DNA of 64,000 bases. It comes from Caballeronia udeis (GTDB lineage: Bacteria; Pseudomonadota; Gammaproteobacteria; Burkholderiales; Burkholderiaceae). The stretch is from positions 62,001 to 126,000 of the forward strand of contig NZ_FCOK02000001.1 in the NCBI RefSeq assembly GCF_001544555.2. The letters are read 5' to 3'. The position numbers and the translations under genes are program-made. Position 1 is the stretch's first letter, and every line of letters begins with the position of its first letter. A model generated the notes under the pieces. It was not told the origin of the DNA and searched no databases. It was given only the letters and a program-made list of their open reading frames with translations. Below are positions 1 through 8,280 of this stretch, piece by piece.

Positions 1-582
1 CCGGCTATCGAGCGGCGCTTGAACCTGGTGAATGCCCGGCGCGATGCGGCTGCGGTCCGGCCGGTTCCGCCTGCTGCTCCGGTTACCCGACCGAAGCCGG
101 GCTGGTTCGAGAATCTCTCGTTCTGGCGCGGCTGGTCGATCGCCGCCACAGCCATTGCAGCGATTGCGCTGGTCGTGTCCATTCGGGAACTGTCGACGGT
201 CGCGCCCGTTCCTGCACCGGCGCCCGCACCGCAAGTCGCCCAGGAACCGCGGATTGGTTATGTGGCAACGCTTGCCGATGACAAATCGAACGCGAGAATG
301 CTGGTGACGTGGGACGACCGGACCTCCGAAGTCACCGTTCGACGCTTGAGCGGCTCGTCGGATCCCTCCGATAAATCCATGCAGCTCTGGGGCCTGCCCA
401 AGGAAGGGCACCCGGTGTCGCTCGGGGTGCTGCCCGTCGGGGGAACCGCGCGCTTCAAAGCGGCTTCTGTGAATGCGTATCCGGTATTGGCGGTGTCGGT
501 GGAGCCAATCGGCGGATCGCCGAATCCAAATGGGCCTACCGGCCCGGTCGTCTATACGGGTAAGGTCATTCCCGCAGCTTGA
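1..582 (+). CDS. Anti-sigma factor, RskA/anti-sigma-K type, 5' truncated by the window edge
   Basis: The reading frame is open from base 1 (P-A-I-E-R-R-L-N...), so the true start lies upstream and only the last 193 codons are present. A proline-rich stretch leads to one hydrophobic segment (around ATAIAAIALVVS) that looks like the single membrane helix of a transmembrane anti-sigma factor. It is followed by an Ala/Pro linker and a C-terminal domain containing MQLWGLPKEGHPVSLG, a pattern typical of RskA family C-termini in the periplasm. The missing N-terminus should carry the zinc-finger-like sigma-binding domain. Family knowledge predicts it sequesters an ECF sigma factor, probably encoded just upstream, outside the window. 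A strong hairpin follows the stop. Confidence 0.75.
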   Translation, partial: PAIERRLNLVNARRDAAAVRPVPPAAPVTRPKPGWFENLSFWRGWSIAATAIAAIALVVSIRELSTVAPVPAPAPAPQVAQEPRIGYVATLADDKSNARMLVTWDDRTSEVTVRRLSGSSDPSDKSMQLWGLPKEGHPVSLGVLPVGGTARFKAASVNAYPVLAVSVEPIGGSPNPNGPTGPVVYTGKVIPAA

Positions 583-600
583 CGGTTGTCGTTTCATCCT

Positions 601-636
601 GGGCAGAAGGGGCGCCACTTGGCGCCCCTTCTGCCC
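601..636. terminator. Hairpin after the anti-sigma factor gene
   Basis: Perfect 16-bp stem GGGCAGAAGGGGCGCC (601-616) and its complement (621-636) with an ACTT loop, 18 bases after the anti-sigma stop. No good T-tract follows on +, so strength as an intrinsic terminator is uncertain. It lies between two genes with separate functions. Confidence 0.6.
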
Positions 637-753
637 GTTCGATGGTTGCCCGTTCTCATTGCCTGTAAAATCGCCAGTTCCGCGGGTTTCTATCCGGATT
701 GCGCTATGCCCGGCCGCCTGCCATCGACTTTCCGTCCTCTTACGAACATCACT

Positions 754-2160
754 ATGACGTCCCAACTGCACAAAAAAGGCGAAGCCTGGTCGGCTCGCTT
801 CAACGAACCAATGTCCGATCTGGTAAAGCGTTACACGTCATCGGTGTTCTTCGACAAGCGCCTCGCGCTCGTCGATATCGAGGGGTCGCTCGCGCACGCC
901 GCCATGCTGGCCGCGCAAAAGATCATCGGCGATGCGGATTTCCAGGCCATCCAGCAAGGCATGACGCAGATTCGCGGCGAGATCGAACGCGGCGAATTCG
1001 AGTGGAAACTCGATCTGGAAGACGTCCACCTGAACATCGAAGCGCGGTTGACGGCGCTTATCGGCGATGCCGGCAAACGCCTGCATACCGGCCGCTCGCG
1101 TAACGACCAGGTCGCGACCGACATCCGCCTGTGGCTGCGTGGCGAAATTGACCGGATTGGTGAATTGCTGGTCGAGCTGCGCCGCGCGCTGATTGATATT
1201 GCCGAGCAAAACGCCGAAACCATCATGCCCGGCTTCACTCACCTGCAAGTCGCTCAGCCCGTGACGTTCGGCCACCACCTGTTGGCTTACGTCGAAATGT
1301 TCAGCCGCGACAGCGAACGCCTGCTCGATTGCCGCAAGCGCGTGAACCGCCTGCCGCTTGGCGCTGCGGCGCTCGCCGGCACGAGCTATCCGATTGATCG
1401 TCACGCTGTGGCGAAGACCCTGGGCTTCGACGGCATCTGCGCAAACTCGCTCGACGCCGTGTCGGACCGCGACTTCGCCATCGAATTCACCGCGGCCGCC
1501 GCGCTGATCATGACGCACGTATCGCGCTTCTCGGAAGAACTCGTGTTGTGGATGAGTCCGCGGGTCGGTTTCATCGACCTGGCTGACCGCTTCTGCACCG
1601 GCTCGTCGATCATGCCGCAGAAGAAGAACCCGGACGTGCCCGAACTGGCGCGTGGCAAGACGGGTCGCGTGAACGGACATCTGATTGCTTTGCTGACGCT
1701 GATGAAGGGCCAGCCGCTCGCGTACAACAAGGACAATCAGGAAGACAAGGAACCGCTGTTCGATACCGTCGATACCGTCTCGGATACCCTGCGTATCTTC
1801 GCCGAAATGGCAGCGGGCATCACGGTCAAGCCGGACGCCATGCGCGCAGCCGCGTTGCAAGGTTTTTCGACGGCAACCGATCTCGCGGACTATCTGGTGA
1901 AACGCGGCCTGCCATTCCGCGATGCGCACGAAGCGGTAGCGCTGGCCGTGCGGATCTGCGTGGACCGCGGCTGCGATCTGGCCGACCTGACGCTCGACGA
2001 AATGCGCGCGGAACTGCCGAACGTGGCGCGTTTGATTGGTGAGGACGTGTTCGAATACCTGACGCTGGAAGGCTCGGTCGCGAGCCGGAATCATGCCGGC
2101 GGAACAGCGCCGGAACAGGTTCGGGCGGCGGCGAAGGCGGCTCGGGCGGCGTTGGGGTAA
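754..2160 (+). CDS. argH: Argininosuccinate lyase
   Basis: Cytosolic enzyme of arginine biosynthesis that splits argininosuccinate into arginine and fumarate. The fumarase/aspartase superfamily signature [12 protein letters not shown] is at residues about 283-294 and carries the mobile-loop catalytic serine. The catalytic His region [10 protein letters not shown] is near residue 160, and [13 protein letters not shown] marks the substrate-binding part. The 468 residues match the usual 455-470. The frame is open upstream to 586, but [12 protein letters not shown] at 754 is the conserved start; the upstream part overlaps the hairpin region and looks noncoding. The gene stands alone, with the MNT/HEPN module starting 61 bases later. 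Confidence 0.97.
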   Translation: MTSQLHKKGEAWSARFNEPMSDLVKRYTSSVFFDKRLALVDIEGSLAHAAMLAAQKIIGDADFQAIQQGMTQIRGEIERGEFEWKLDLEDVHLNIEARLTALIGDAGKRLHTGRSRNDQVATDIRLWLRGEIDRIGELLVELRRALIDIAEQNAETIMPGFTHLQVAQPVTFGHHLLAYVEMFSRDSERLLDCRKRVNRLPLGAAALAGTSYPIDRHAVAKTLGFDGICANSLDAVSDRDFAIEFTAAAALIMTHVSRFSEELVLWMSPRVGFIDLADRFCTGSSIMPQKKNPDVPELARGKTGRVNGHLIALLTLMKGQPLAYNKDNQEDKEPLFDTVDTVSDTLRIFAEMAAGITVKPDAMRAAALQGFSTATDLADYLVKRGLPFRDAHEAVALAVRICVDRGCDLADLTLDEMRAELPNVARLIGEDVFEYLTLEGSVASRNHAGGTAPEQVRAAAKAARAALG

Positions 2161-2187
2161 TCAAGAAGTTCATGCGTTTGCTTGAAT

Positions 2188-2229
2188 ATCGTAGCTGAAT
2201 CGGCTACGATCGTAGCCAATCATGCTACG
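2188..2229. promoter_or_regulatory. Tandem palindromic operator over the MNT/HEPN module start
   Basis: Two copies of CGTAGC-N7-GCTACG lie at 2190-2208 and 2211-2229, exactly 21 bp (two helical turns) apart. The first palindrome is extended to ATCGTAGC/GCTACGAT. The second overlaps the ATG at 2222. No Shine-Dalgarno sequence is visible, so transcription may begin close to the start codon. The adjacent gene encodes a winged helix-turn-helix, so this is most simply its own operator. Confidence 0.7.
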
Positions 2230-2827
2230 TTCTCCATCCGAAACGCTCTTCAACAGCTATCGTCGGCGTGTTCTTGGACTCCTGCTGCTTCGGCCGGACG
2301 AGTCCTTCCACGTCCGCGAGATTGCTCGTCTGACCGGCACCTCCGCCGGCACGCTTCATAAAGAACTGAGCAAGCTCGCCGAGGCCGGCATTCTCGTCGC
2401 CGAGCGGCGCGCTAACCAATTGGTCTATATGGCTAATCGCGCGTCGCCGATTTACGATGAGCTAGCCAGCATCATGCGGAAAACCTCCGGACTGACTGAC
2501 GTTATCGCCAACGCACTCGCGTCTTGTGCTGCATCGATCGACGTCGCGTTCGTGTTCGGATCGGTAGCACGAGCACAGGAAACGGCTCACAGCGATATCG
2601 ACGTGATGATTATCGGCGAGACCCGTTTCGCCGACGTCGTCAGGCAGTTGTATCCGGCACAAGCCACGCTGGGACGTGAGATCAATCCCGTAGTGATGTC
2701 GGCGAATGAGTGGCGTGCCAGTATTGAACGCAAGGATGGGTTCGCGCTGGATTTGATGGACAAGCCGAAGTTCTACGTGGTGGGCAACGAGCATGACCTT
2801 GCAAAACTTATTGGGAATCTCCCTTGA
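2222..2827 (+). CDS. Winged-HTH fused to MntA-like nucleotidyltransferase (antitoxin-like)
   Basis: This 201-residue protein has two parts. Residues about 10-85 form an ArsR-like winged helix (SFHVREIARLTGTSAGTLHK is the recognition unit). Residues about 100-195 form a minimal nucleotidyltransferase with G113-S114-X10-D125-I126-D127, matching the GSX10DXD motif of MntA antitoxins, which AMPylate their HEPN toxin partner. The usual glycine after GSVAR is alanine here. The frame runs 35 bases into the following HEPN gene, so the two are translationally coupled. The palindromes over its start suggest autorepression. Toxin-antitoxin function is inferred from architecture; such fusions are often annotated only as transcriptional regulators. 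Confidence 0.75.
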   Translation: MLRSPSETLFNSYRRRVLGLLLLRPDESFHVREIARLTGTSAGTLHKELSKLAEAGILVAERRANQLVYMANRASPIYDELASIMRKTSGLTDVIANALASCAASIDVAFVFGSVARAQETAHSDIDVMIIGETRFADVVRQLYPAQATLGREINPVVMSANEWRASIERKDGFALDLMDKPKFYVVGNEHDLAKLIGNLP

Positions 2828-3230
2828 TTCGATCGCTCCGAATCGGGAAACCATAGCGCGCCTGCTCACGGCCGCACAGCGCAATTTGATGGACGCACGG
2901 CTCGACGGACTGAGCCAGGAAAATCGCTTCGACGCTGCGTATAAAGCCATCATGCAGTTGTCCATGCTGGCGCTCAACGCCAACGGATTCCGGACGCTGA
3001 CCAGCCGGCCAGGACATCACCAGACCGCGATTCAATCGTTGACGCTCACTATCGGCTTGTCGACAGATCGGATGATCGTGCTAGACGCCCTGCGGAAACA
3101 ACGCAACCTTTCCGACTATTCTGGCGATCTCGTCACCGACGCGGCCGTTCGTGAATGCATGTCGAGCGCAACAGCGCTTCTCGACGATGTCCGGACGTGG
3201 TTGACCGCTAATCGGCCGGAACTTGCGTAG
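2793..3230 (+). CDS. HEPN-domain protein, putative partner of the upstream nucleotidyltransferase
   Basis: This 145-residue, mostly helical protein has a C-terminal LRKQRNLSDYSGD (residues about 100-112). That corresponds to the HEPN signature RX4-6H, but the expected histidine is absent: from R104 the fifth position is Tyr109. Classical HepT toxins use RX4HXY as a ribonuclease site whose tyrosine is AMPylated by MntA. This copy may therefore be a variant or an inactive partner. Its start lies inside the upstream gene (35-base overlap), which argues for a shared mRNA. Function as a toxin is an inference; the pairing with an MNT domain is the strong evidence. Confidence 0.65.
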   Translation: MTLQNLLGISLDSIAPNRETIARLLTAAQRNLMDARLDGLSQENRFDAAYKAIMQLSMLALNANGFRTLTSRPGHHQTAIQSLTLTIGLSTDRMIVLDALRKQRNLSDYSGDLVTDAAVRECMSSATALLDDVRTWLTANRPELA

Positions 3231-3361
3231 GCCTTTCGTCGACGGCAATGGACATAGGCGTCGCCTTCGTTGACGACGCATAGGCGGCGACTGATCGACA
3301 CACCCCGACAGCGAACGAAGCATTTCCCGGATAATTCTCCGTCCATCCGAAATCCGCGCCC

Positions 3362-4303
3362 ATGATCACCCGTCCCAAACTCAACTGGTTTCGCATGCTG
3401 TTCGTCTGGCGCGGGTCCGTGCTGCCGCAACTACTGCCGCGCCTCGCGTTGATCTTCGTGTTGTCCGTCGCTGCGATCGTGATGCACGACCATGTGCGAA
3501 GTTATCCGGTCGGACTCGGTACGCCACCGTTCGCACTGGTTGGCATCGCGCTCGCCGTGTTCCTGGGCTTTCGCAATAGCGCAAGCTATGAGCGCTGGTG
3601 GGAGGGCCGCAAGCTGTGGGGTTCGTTGCTGATCCACGGCCGCTCGCTCGCGCGGCAGGCGCTGACATTGCCGCGCGGCGTAAAAAGCGAAGACACGCGC
3701 GAGTTCATCGCGGGAATTGGTGCACTTGGTCACGCGCTGCGCCACGAAATGCGTCGCACCGACCCACTCCCCGACCTCGCTACGCACCTTCCGTCAACGC
3801 TTTATCAGCGGGTCGTTCAAGCGCAATATCGCTCGTCACTGATCCTGCGATGGCTCGGCGAATGGTCGAGCACGCGCGCTCGCGAAGGTGCACTCGACGG
3901 CTACGGCGTGCTCGCATTCGAGCAAAACCTGAACGAGTTGTCGGCCGTGATTGGCGGCTGCGAAAGGCTGGCGTCGACACCTCTGCCGTTCTCGTATTCG
4001 GTGATGATCCACCGGACCGTGTATCTGTTCTGCGTGATGTTGCCGTTCGGGCTTGTCGATGGTGCAGGTTTTCTCACGCCCCTGTTCGCGCTGCTGGTCG
4101 CGTACGCGTTCATGTCGCTGGAGGCGATCGCGGCGCAGATCGAAGATCCGTTCGGTCTCGAAGAAAACGACCTGGCGTTGACCGCGCTATGCGACTCGCT
4201 GGAAACCGCACTCCACGATATGGCCGCCGATCCAGCTTTCGCGCGACCACCCAAGGCATTGCCGGAACCGGGCGTGACCGAGCGCTGGTTTATCGTTACG
4301 TAA
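3362..4303 (+). CDS. Bestrophin family membrane protein (putative anion channel)
   Basis: The 313-residue protein opens with PKLNWFRMLFVWRGSVLPQL, then a hydrophobic helix (residues about 25-41) and a second around 57-70, followed by the family hallmark RNSASYERWWEGRKLWG at 71-87. Two more hydrophobic helices lie near 220-245. This matches the bacterial bestrophin/UPF0187 family of pentameric inner-membrane anion channels, which usually have about 300 residues. No strong ribosome-binding site precedes the ATG. It is followed by a strong bidirectional hairpin and seems to be a single-gene unit. The substrate cannot be judged from sequence. Confidence 0.85.
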   Translation: MITRPKLNWFRMLFVWRGSVLPQLLPRLALIFVLSVAAIVMHDHVRSYPVGLGTPPFALVGIALAVFLGFRNSASYERWWEGRKLWGSLLIHGRSLARQALTLPRGVKSEDTREFIAGIGALGHALRHEMRRTDPLPDLATHLPSTLYQRVVQAQYRSSLILRWLGEWSSTRAREGALDGYGVLAFEQNLNELSAVIGGCERLASTPLPFSYSVMIHRTVYLFCVMLPFGLVDGAGFLTPLFALLVAYAFMSLEAIAAQIEDPFGLEENDLALTALCDSLETALHDMAADPAFARPPKALPEPGVTERWFIVT

Positions 4304-4345
4304 GCGGCCAAGAAAGAGGCCAAGTGCTGGAGCAGTCCGACCACC

Positions 4346-4381
4346 AATGACAATGGCCCGCATTCGCGGGCCATTGTCATT
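4346..4381. terminator. Bidirectional terminator between bestrophin and decarboxylase genes
   Basis: Perfect 16-bp stem AATGACAATGGCCCGC (4346-4361) and its complement (4366-4381), loop ATTC, between two converging genes. Its placement suits termination from both sides, although the T-run is short. Confidence 0.75.
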
Positions 4382-4403
4382 CCTACGCTCTCACGCTGTC
4401 ACA

Positions 4404-6698
4404 TCAGCGCTCGAGCGCCACGCAATCGACAAAATACTCGATACGCCCGTTGATCATCTCACCAACCAACCCGTGGATATCCGTATGGAAGCCCGGGAAG
4501 CGTTCGTTGAACTCGCGCGCAAAACGCAGGTAGTCCACGATCGTCTTGTTAAACCGCTCGCCCGGAATCAGCAACGGAATGCCCGGTGGATACGGCGTCA
4601 ACAGGATGCTGGTCACACGCCCTTCGAGTTCGTCGATAGGCACGCGATCGATCTCCCGATGCACCAGCTTCGCATAGGCTTCGGACGGCTTCATGGCCGG
4701 CTCCATGCTCGAGAGATACATCTCGGTGGTCAGTCGGGCAATATTGTTGGCCCGATAGACGCTATGAATCTGCTCACACAGATCCCTTAATCCTATGCGC
4801 TCATACGACGGATGCTGCGCAATAAAGTCCGGCAATACACGCCACAGCGGCTGGTTATTGTCGTAGTCGTCTTTAAACTGCTGCAACTCGGTGACCATCG
4901 AATTCCAGCGGCCCTTCGTAATGCCGATCGTGAACATGATGAAGAACGAATACAGCCCGGTCTTCTCCACGATAATGCCGTGCTCCGCCAGATATTTCGT
5001 CACGATCGCGGCCGGAATCCCGGTCTCGCCGAACTCGCCGTCCACGTCCAGTCCAGGCGTGATGATGGTCGCCTTGATCGGATCGAGCATGTTGAAGCCT
5101 TCGGCAAGCGGCCCGAAACCGTGCCAGCGGTCGTTCGGCTTCAACACCCATTCTTCACGATCGCCAATGCCCTCTTCCGCGAGCGCTTCCGGTCCCCACA
5201 CCTTGAAGAACCATTCGTCGCCGTATTCGTCGTCGACCTTGCGCATGGCACGGCGGAAATCGAGCGCTTCCGCAATCGACTCCTCTACCAGCGCCGTGCC
5301 GCCCGGCGGCTCCATCATGGCCGCGGCCACATCGCAGGACGCGATGATCGCGTATTGCGGGCTCGTGGACGTGTGCATCAGGTACGCCTCGTTGAAGCGG
5401 TGCTTGTCGAAGGTGCTGTTCTCGGAGTCCTGAACGACGATCTGCGACGCCTGCGAAATCCCCGCAAGCAGCTTGTGCGTGGAGTGCGTGGCGAACACCA
5501 GCGCACCCGTACGCGGACGCCCCGCGCCGATCGCATGCATGTCCTGGTAGAAGTCGTGGAACTCGGCGTGCGGCAACCAGGCTTCGTCGAAGTGAAGCGT
5601 GTCGAGCAGGTCGCCAAGCAGGTCCTTGATCATCTCGACGTTGTAGATCACGCCGTCATAGGTACTTTGCGTGATGGTCAGGATGCGCGGCTTCGCTTTC
5701 GGATTCTTCGCCAGCGCTTCGCGCGCGAACGGATTCGCCTCAATCTTCTTGCGGATGTTTTCCGGCTTGAATTCGTCGCGCGGAATCGGTCCGATAATGC
5801 CGAAGTGATTGCGCGTCGGCGTCAGGAAGACGGGAATCGCGCCCGTCATGGTGATCGCGTGCAGGATCGATTTGTGACAATTGCGGTCGACCAGCACGAT
5901 ATCGCCGGGCGCAACGGTCGCGTGCCAGACGATCTTGTTCGATGTCGACGTGCCATTGGTCACGAAGAACAAATGATCCGCGCTGAAAATGCGCGCCGCA
6001 TTGCGCTCGGATGCCGCGATCGGCCCGGTGTGATCGAGCAACTGCCCGAGTTCGTCGACGGCATTGCAGACGTCCGCCCGCAACATGTTCTCGCCGAAGA
6101 ACTGGTGGAACATCTGCCCAAGCGGATTCTTCAGGAACGCCACTCCGCCCGAATGCCCCGGGCAATGCCACGAGTACGAACCTTCTTCCGCGTACTGCAC
6201 GAGTTCCTTGAAGAACGGCGGCGCGAGCGCGTCGAGGTAGACCTTCGCCTCACGAATAATGTGCCGCGCGACGAACTCCGGCGTGTCCTCGAACATGTGG
6301 ATGAAGCCGTGCAGTTCGCGCAGGATGTCGTTGGGCAAGTGCCGCGACGTGCGCGTTTCCCCGTACAGGAAAATGGGGATGTCGGCATTGCGCCTGCGCA
6401 CCGCTTGCACGAACGCGCGCAACGCGACAATCGCGGAGGCCAGTTCCGGCGTGTCGCCTTCAGCCACCACGACGTTGTCCACGTACGGCAGCAATTCGTC
6501 GTCGTCGATCGACAGGATGAAGCACGACGCGCGGCTCGATTGCTGCGCGAACGACGTCAGGTCGCCGTAACTCGTCAGCCCGAGCACCTCGACGCCTTCG
6601 CGCTCGATCGCTTCGGCAAGGGCGCGGATGCCGGAACCCGAAATGTTCTCGGAGCGAAAATCTTCGTCGATGATGACGACGGGAAAACGGAACTTCAT
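4404..6698 (-). CDS. Orn/Lys/Arg decarboxylase, fold type I PLP enzyme
   Basis: This is a 764-residue member of the large inducible/biosynthetic basic amino acid decarboxylase family (AdiA, LdcC, SpeC relatives). An N-terminal response-regulator-like wing domain spans residues about 1-130, followed by the PLP core and a C-terminal domain. The PLP-binding lysine is about K409 in ATHSTHKLLAG. The reaction is release of CO2 from arginine, lysine or ornithine to give a diamine or agmatine in the cytosol, for acid resistance or polyamine synthesis. Which substrate is used cannot be told from sequence. The start MKFRFPVVIIDED at 6698 has GGAG about 10 bases upstream; a TTG at 6713 would add five residues and is less likely. 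Confidence 0.9.
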   Translation of the reverse strand: MKFRFPVVIIDEDFRSENISGSGIRALAEAIEREGVEVLGLTSYGDLTSFAQQSSRASCFILSIDDDELLPYVDNVVVAEGDTPELASAIVALRAFVQAVRRRNADIPIFLYGETRTSRHLPNDILRELHGFIHMFEDTPEFVARHIIREAKVYLDALAPPFFKELVQYAEEGSYSWHCPGHSGGVAFLKNPLGQMFHQFFGENMLRADVCNAVDELGQLLDHTGPIAASERNAARIFSADHLFFVTNGTSTSNKIVWHATVAPGDIVLVDRNCHKSILHAITMTGAIPVFLTPTRNHFGIIGPIPRDEFKPENIRKKIEANPFAREALAKNPKAKPRILTITQSTYDGVIYNVEMIKDLLGDLLDTLHFDEAWLPHAEFHDFYQDMHAIGAGRPRTGALVFATHSTHKLLAGISQASQIVVQDSENSTFDKHRFNEAYLMHTSTSPQYAIIASCDVAAAMMEPPGGTALVEESIAEALDFRRAMRKVDDEYGDEWFFKVWGPEALAEEGIGDREEWVLKPNDRWHGFGPLAEGFNMLDPIKATIITPGLDVDGEFGETGIPAAIVTKYLAEHGIIVEKTGLYSFFIMFTIGITKGRWNSMVTELQQFKDDYDNNQPLWRVLPDFIAQHPSYERIGLRDLCEQIHSVYRANNIARLTTEMYLSSMEPAMKPSEAYAKLVHREIDRVPIDELEGRVTSILLTPYPPGIPLLIPGERFNKTIVDYLRFAREFNERFPGFHTDIHGLVGEMINGRIEYFVDCVALER

Positions 6699-6720
6699 GC
6701 GGCGAATCTCCAAATGGAAC

Positions 6721-6759
6721 GACCGCTGGCCGAGTAATGCGTACTCGATTCCAGCGGTC
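6721..6759 (-). other. Strong leader hairpin just upstream of the decarboxylase
   Basis: GACCGCTGG (6721-6729) pairs with CCAGCGGTC (6751-6759), and inside it CGAGTA (6731-6736) pairs with TACTCG (6742-6747). It sits about 22 bases before the decarboxylase start, next to the GGAG. A second inverted repeat, TGACGTTTC/GAAACGTCA at 6778-6805, overlaps the dcd stop codon. Neither is followed by a U-tract on the minus strand, so they look more like mRNA structure or weak dcd terminators than a clear attenuator. Confidence 0.45.
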
Positions 6760-6802
6760 TTTCAAAAAGCGTTGCAATGACGTTTCGAATAATTGAGAAA
6801 CG

Positions 6803-7372
6803 TCAGGTCTTCGGCAGTGTTACGCCGATTTGCCCTTGATACTTGCCCCCACGATCGGCGTACGAGGTCTCGCAAATCTCATCGCTTTCAAAGAAGAGAA
6901 CCTGCGCCACGCCTTCGTTCGCGTAGATTTTGGCAGGCAAAGGTGTCGTATTCGAGAATTCGAGCGTCACATATCCCTCCCATTCCGGCTCGAACGGCGT
7001 CACGTTCACAATGATCCCGCAGCGGGCGTACGTGGATTTGCCGAGGCAAACCGTCAGGCACGAGCGCGGAATCCGGAAATATTCGACCGTGCGCGCAAGC
7101 GCGAAGGAGTTCGGCGGGATGATGCAGACATCACCCTTGAAGTCGACAAACGATTTCTCGTCGAAATTCTTCGGGTCGACAATCGTGGAATTGATGTTGG
7201 TGAAAATCTTGAATTCGTCTGCCACACGAATGTCATAACCGTAGCTGGACGTACCATAGCTCACGATCTTGCGGCCATCTTCAGACACCCGCACCTGATC
7301 GCGCACGAACGGCTCGATCATGTTGTGCTCTTCGGCCATGCGCCGGATCCACTTGTCGGACTTGATGCTCAT
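6803..7372 (-). CDS. dcd: dCTP deaminase
   Basis: Converts dCTP to dUTP and ammonia in the pyrimidine route to dTTP. The 189 residues match the E. coli-type trimeric Dcd (about 193). Conserved blocks are [15 protein letters not shown], the [10 protein letters not shown] active-site segment and the [20 protein letters not shown] segment with the catalytic glutamate. The start [14 protein letters not shown] is the family start. The decarboxylase gene lies downstream on the same strand, separated by about 100 bases with two inverted repeats. Confidence 0.96.
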   Translation of the reverse strand: MSIKSDKWIRRMAEEHNMIEPFVRDQVRVSEDGRKIVSYGTSSYGYDIRVADEFKIFTNINSTIVDPKNFDEKSFVDFKGDVCIIPPNSFALARTVEYFRIPRSCLTVCLGKSTYARCGIIVNVTPFEPEWEGYVTLEFSNTTPLPAKIYANEGVAQVLFFESDEICETSYADRGGKYQGQIGVTLPKT

Positions 7373-7583
7373 AGGGAACGCTACCCAACGAAAGAGGCGG
7401 CCTCAGAAGTGCCGCCGGGCTTGAAACAGGGCATGGCCGGAGACTCGGGATGGATGCAGAAGCACGCCGAAGCCAGCCAGACCAGACGAGAAGCGCGTAT
7501 TTTACTTGATGCGCCGGCTCTCGCGACGCGGCTATGCCAACAGGCCGGGTCGCGCGCCCCAACAGCCTGATTTCATTGAAAGA

Positions 7584-8168
7584 TCACTGCTTGATCACAC
7601 CGCACGCCAGCGCGGGACCGGCGCCGTGCGGCACGATGGCGTAGGTGTCCGCGCCGTCGCGATGCAGCACGATGGCCCGCGACAACACCGAACGCACGCC
7701 GTCGAGCGACACATCCGGCGCGACGATGAAACCCGTCGCCGTGCCGTTCGCGTCGGCGCGAATGCTGGCGAGGTCGCCTTCCACCTTGGAGCCGGAGTCG
7801 CTGCGCTCGGACGCGGGTGCGAATACGGGGCCGCCGTCGGACGAGGCCGTGATGATGCAGTCGCCACGCTCATGGATCTGCAGCGCATGCTCGCTGTTCG
7901 GCGGCATGCCCGACAAGTTGTAAGACACCTGAACGCCGTCTGCACGCTCGATGAACGTGACCGTGCCGGTCGCCGTATTGCCGCCGGTCGGCTGCAACGT
8001 GGCGTCGGCACGTTTTTCGTGGTTCTGGAACAGAAGGCCGCAGCCGCCGAGCAGCAAGACGCTGACCAATGCGCTGACAGTCGTGCTCAAACTCGGCACC
8101 AGGCTCGGAACCGGGTGTCTCGCGGCAGGGAGTCTGCGCGATTCAGGCCCGTCGAATCTTTGTTTCAT
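7584..8168 (-). CDS. SodC-like lipoprotein with degenerate Cu/Zn ligands
   Basis: This 194-residue protein starts at the ATG at 8168, preceded by GAGGAT; a longer frame reaches 8195. A signal segment ends in LLGGC with lipid-carrying Cys43. The rest follows the periplasmic Cu,Zn superoxide dismutase fold: ALQIHERGDC (normally GFHIHExGDC) and a C-terminal ACGVI. The metal site is badly altered. The first copper His is Gln97, while His99 and the later copper His (about 169) remain. The zinc histidines around SDGGPVFAPAS are missing, though an Asp is kept in EGDL (about 132). The electrostatic-channel Arg is Ala186. The disulfide cysteines (104, 189) remain. Superoxide dismutase activity is therefore doubtful; a structural or binding role is possible. 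Confidence 0.8.
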   Translation of the reverse strand: MKQRFDGPESRRLPAARHPVPSLVPSLSTTVSALVSVLLLGGCGLLFQNHEKRADATLQPTGGNTATGTVTFIERADGVQVSYNLSGMPPNSEHALQIHERGDCIITASSDGGPVFAPASERSDSGSKVEGDLASIRADANGTATGFIVAPDVSLDGVRSVLSRAIVLHRDGADTYAIVPHGAGPALACGVIKQ

Positions 8169-8280
8169 GCGATCCTCATGGCGACCCGCGACCACCCCGT
8201 GTGTTCACCTGGCCGCGCCAATCAAGGCGACATGATACCGCGACACGCGCCGCCAAAATCGTGCGCGTTCCTCAAGCCGC

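Noticed and set aside
4812..6737. 640-codon open frame on + opposite the decarboxylase
   Set aside because: Antisense shadow of a well-supported PLP enzyme.
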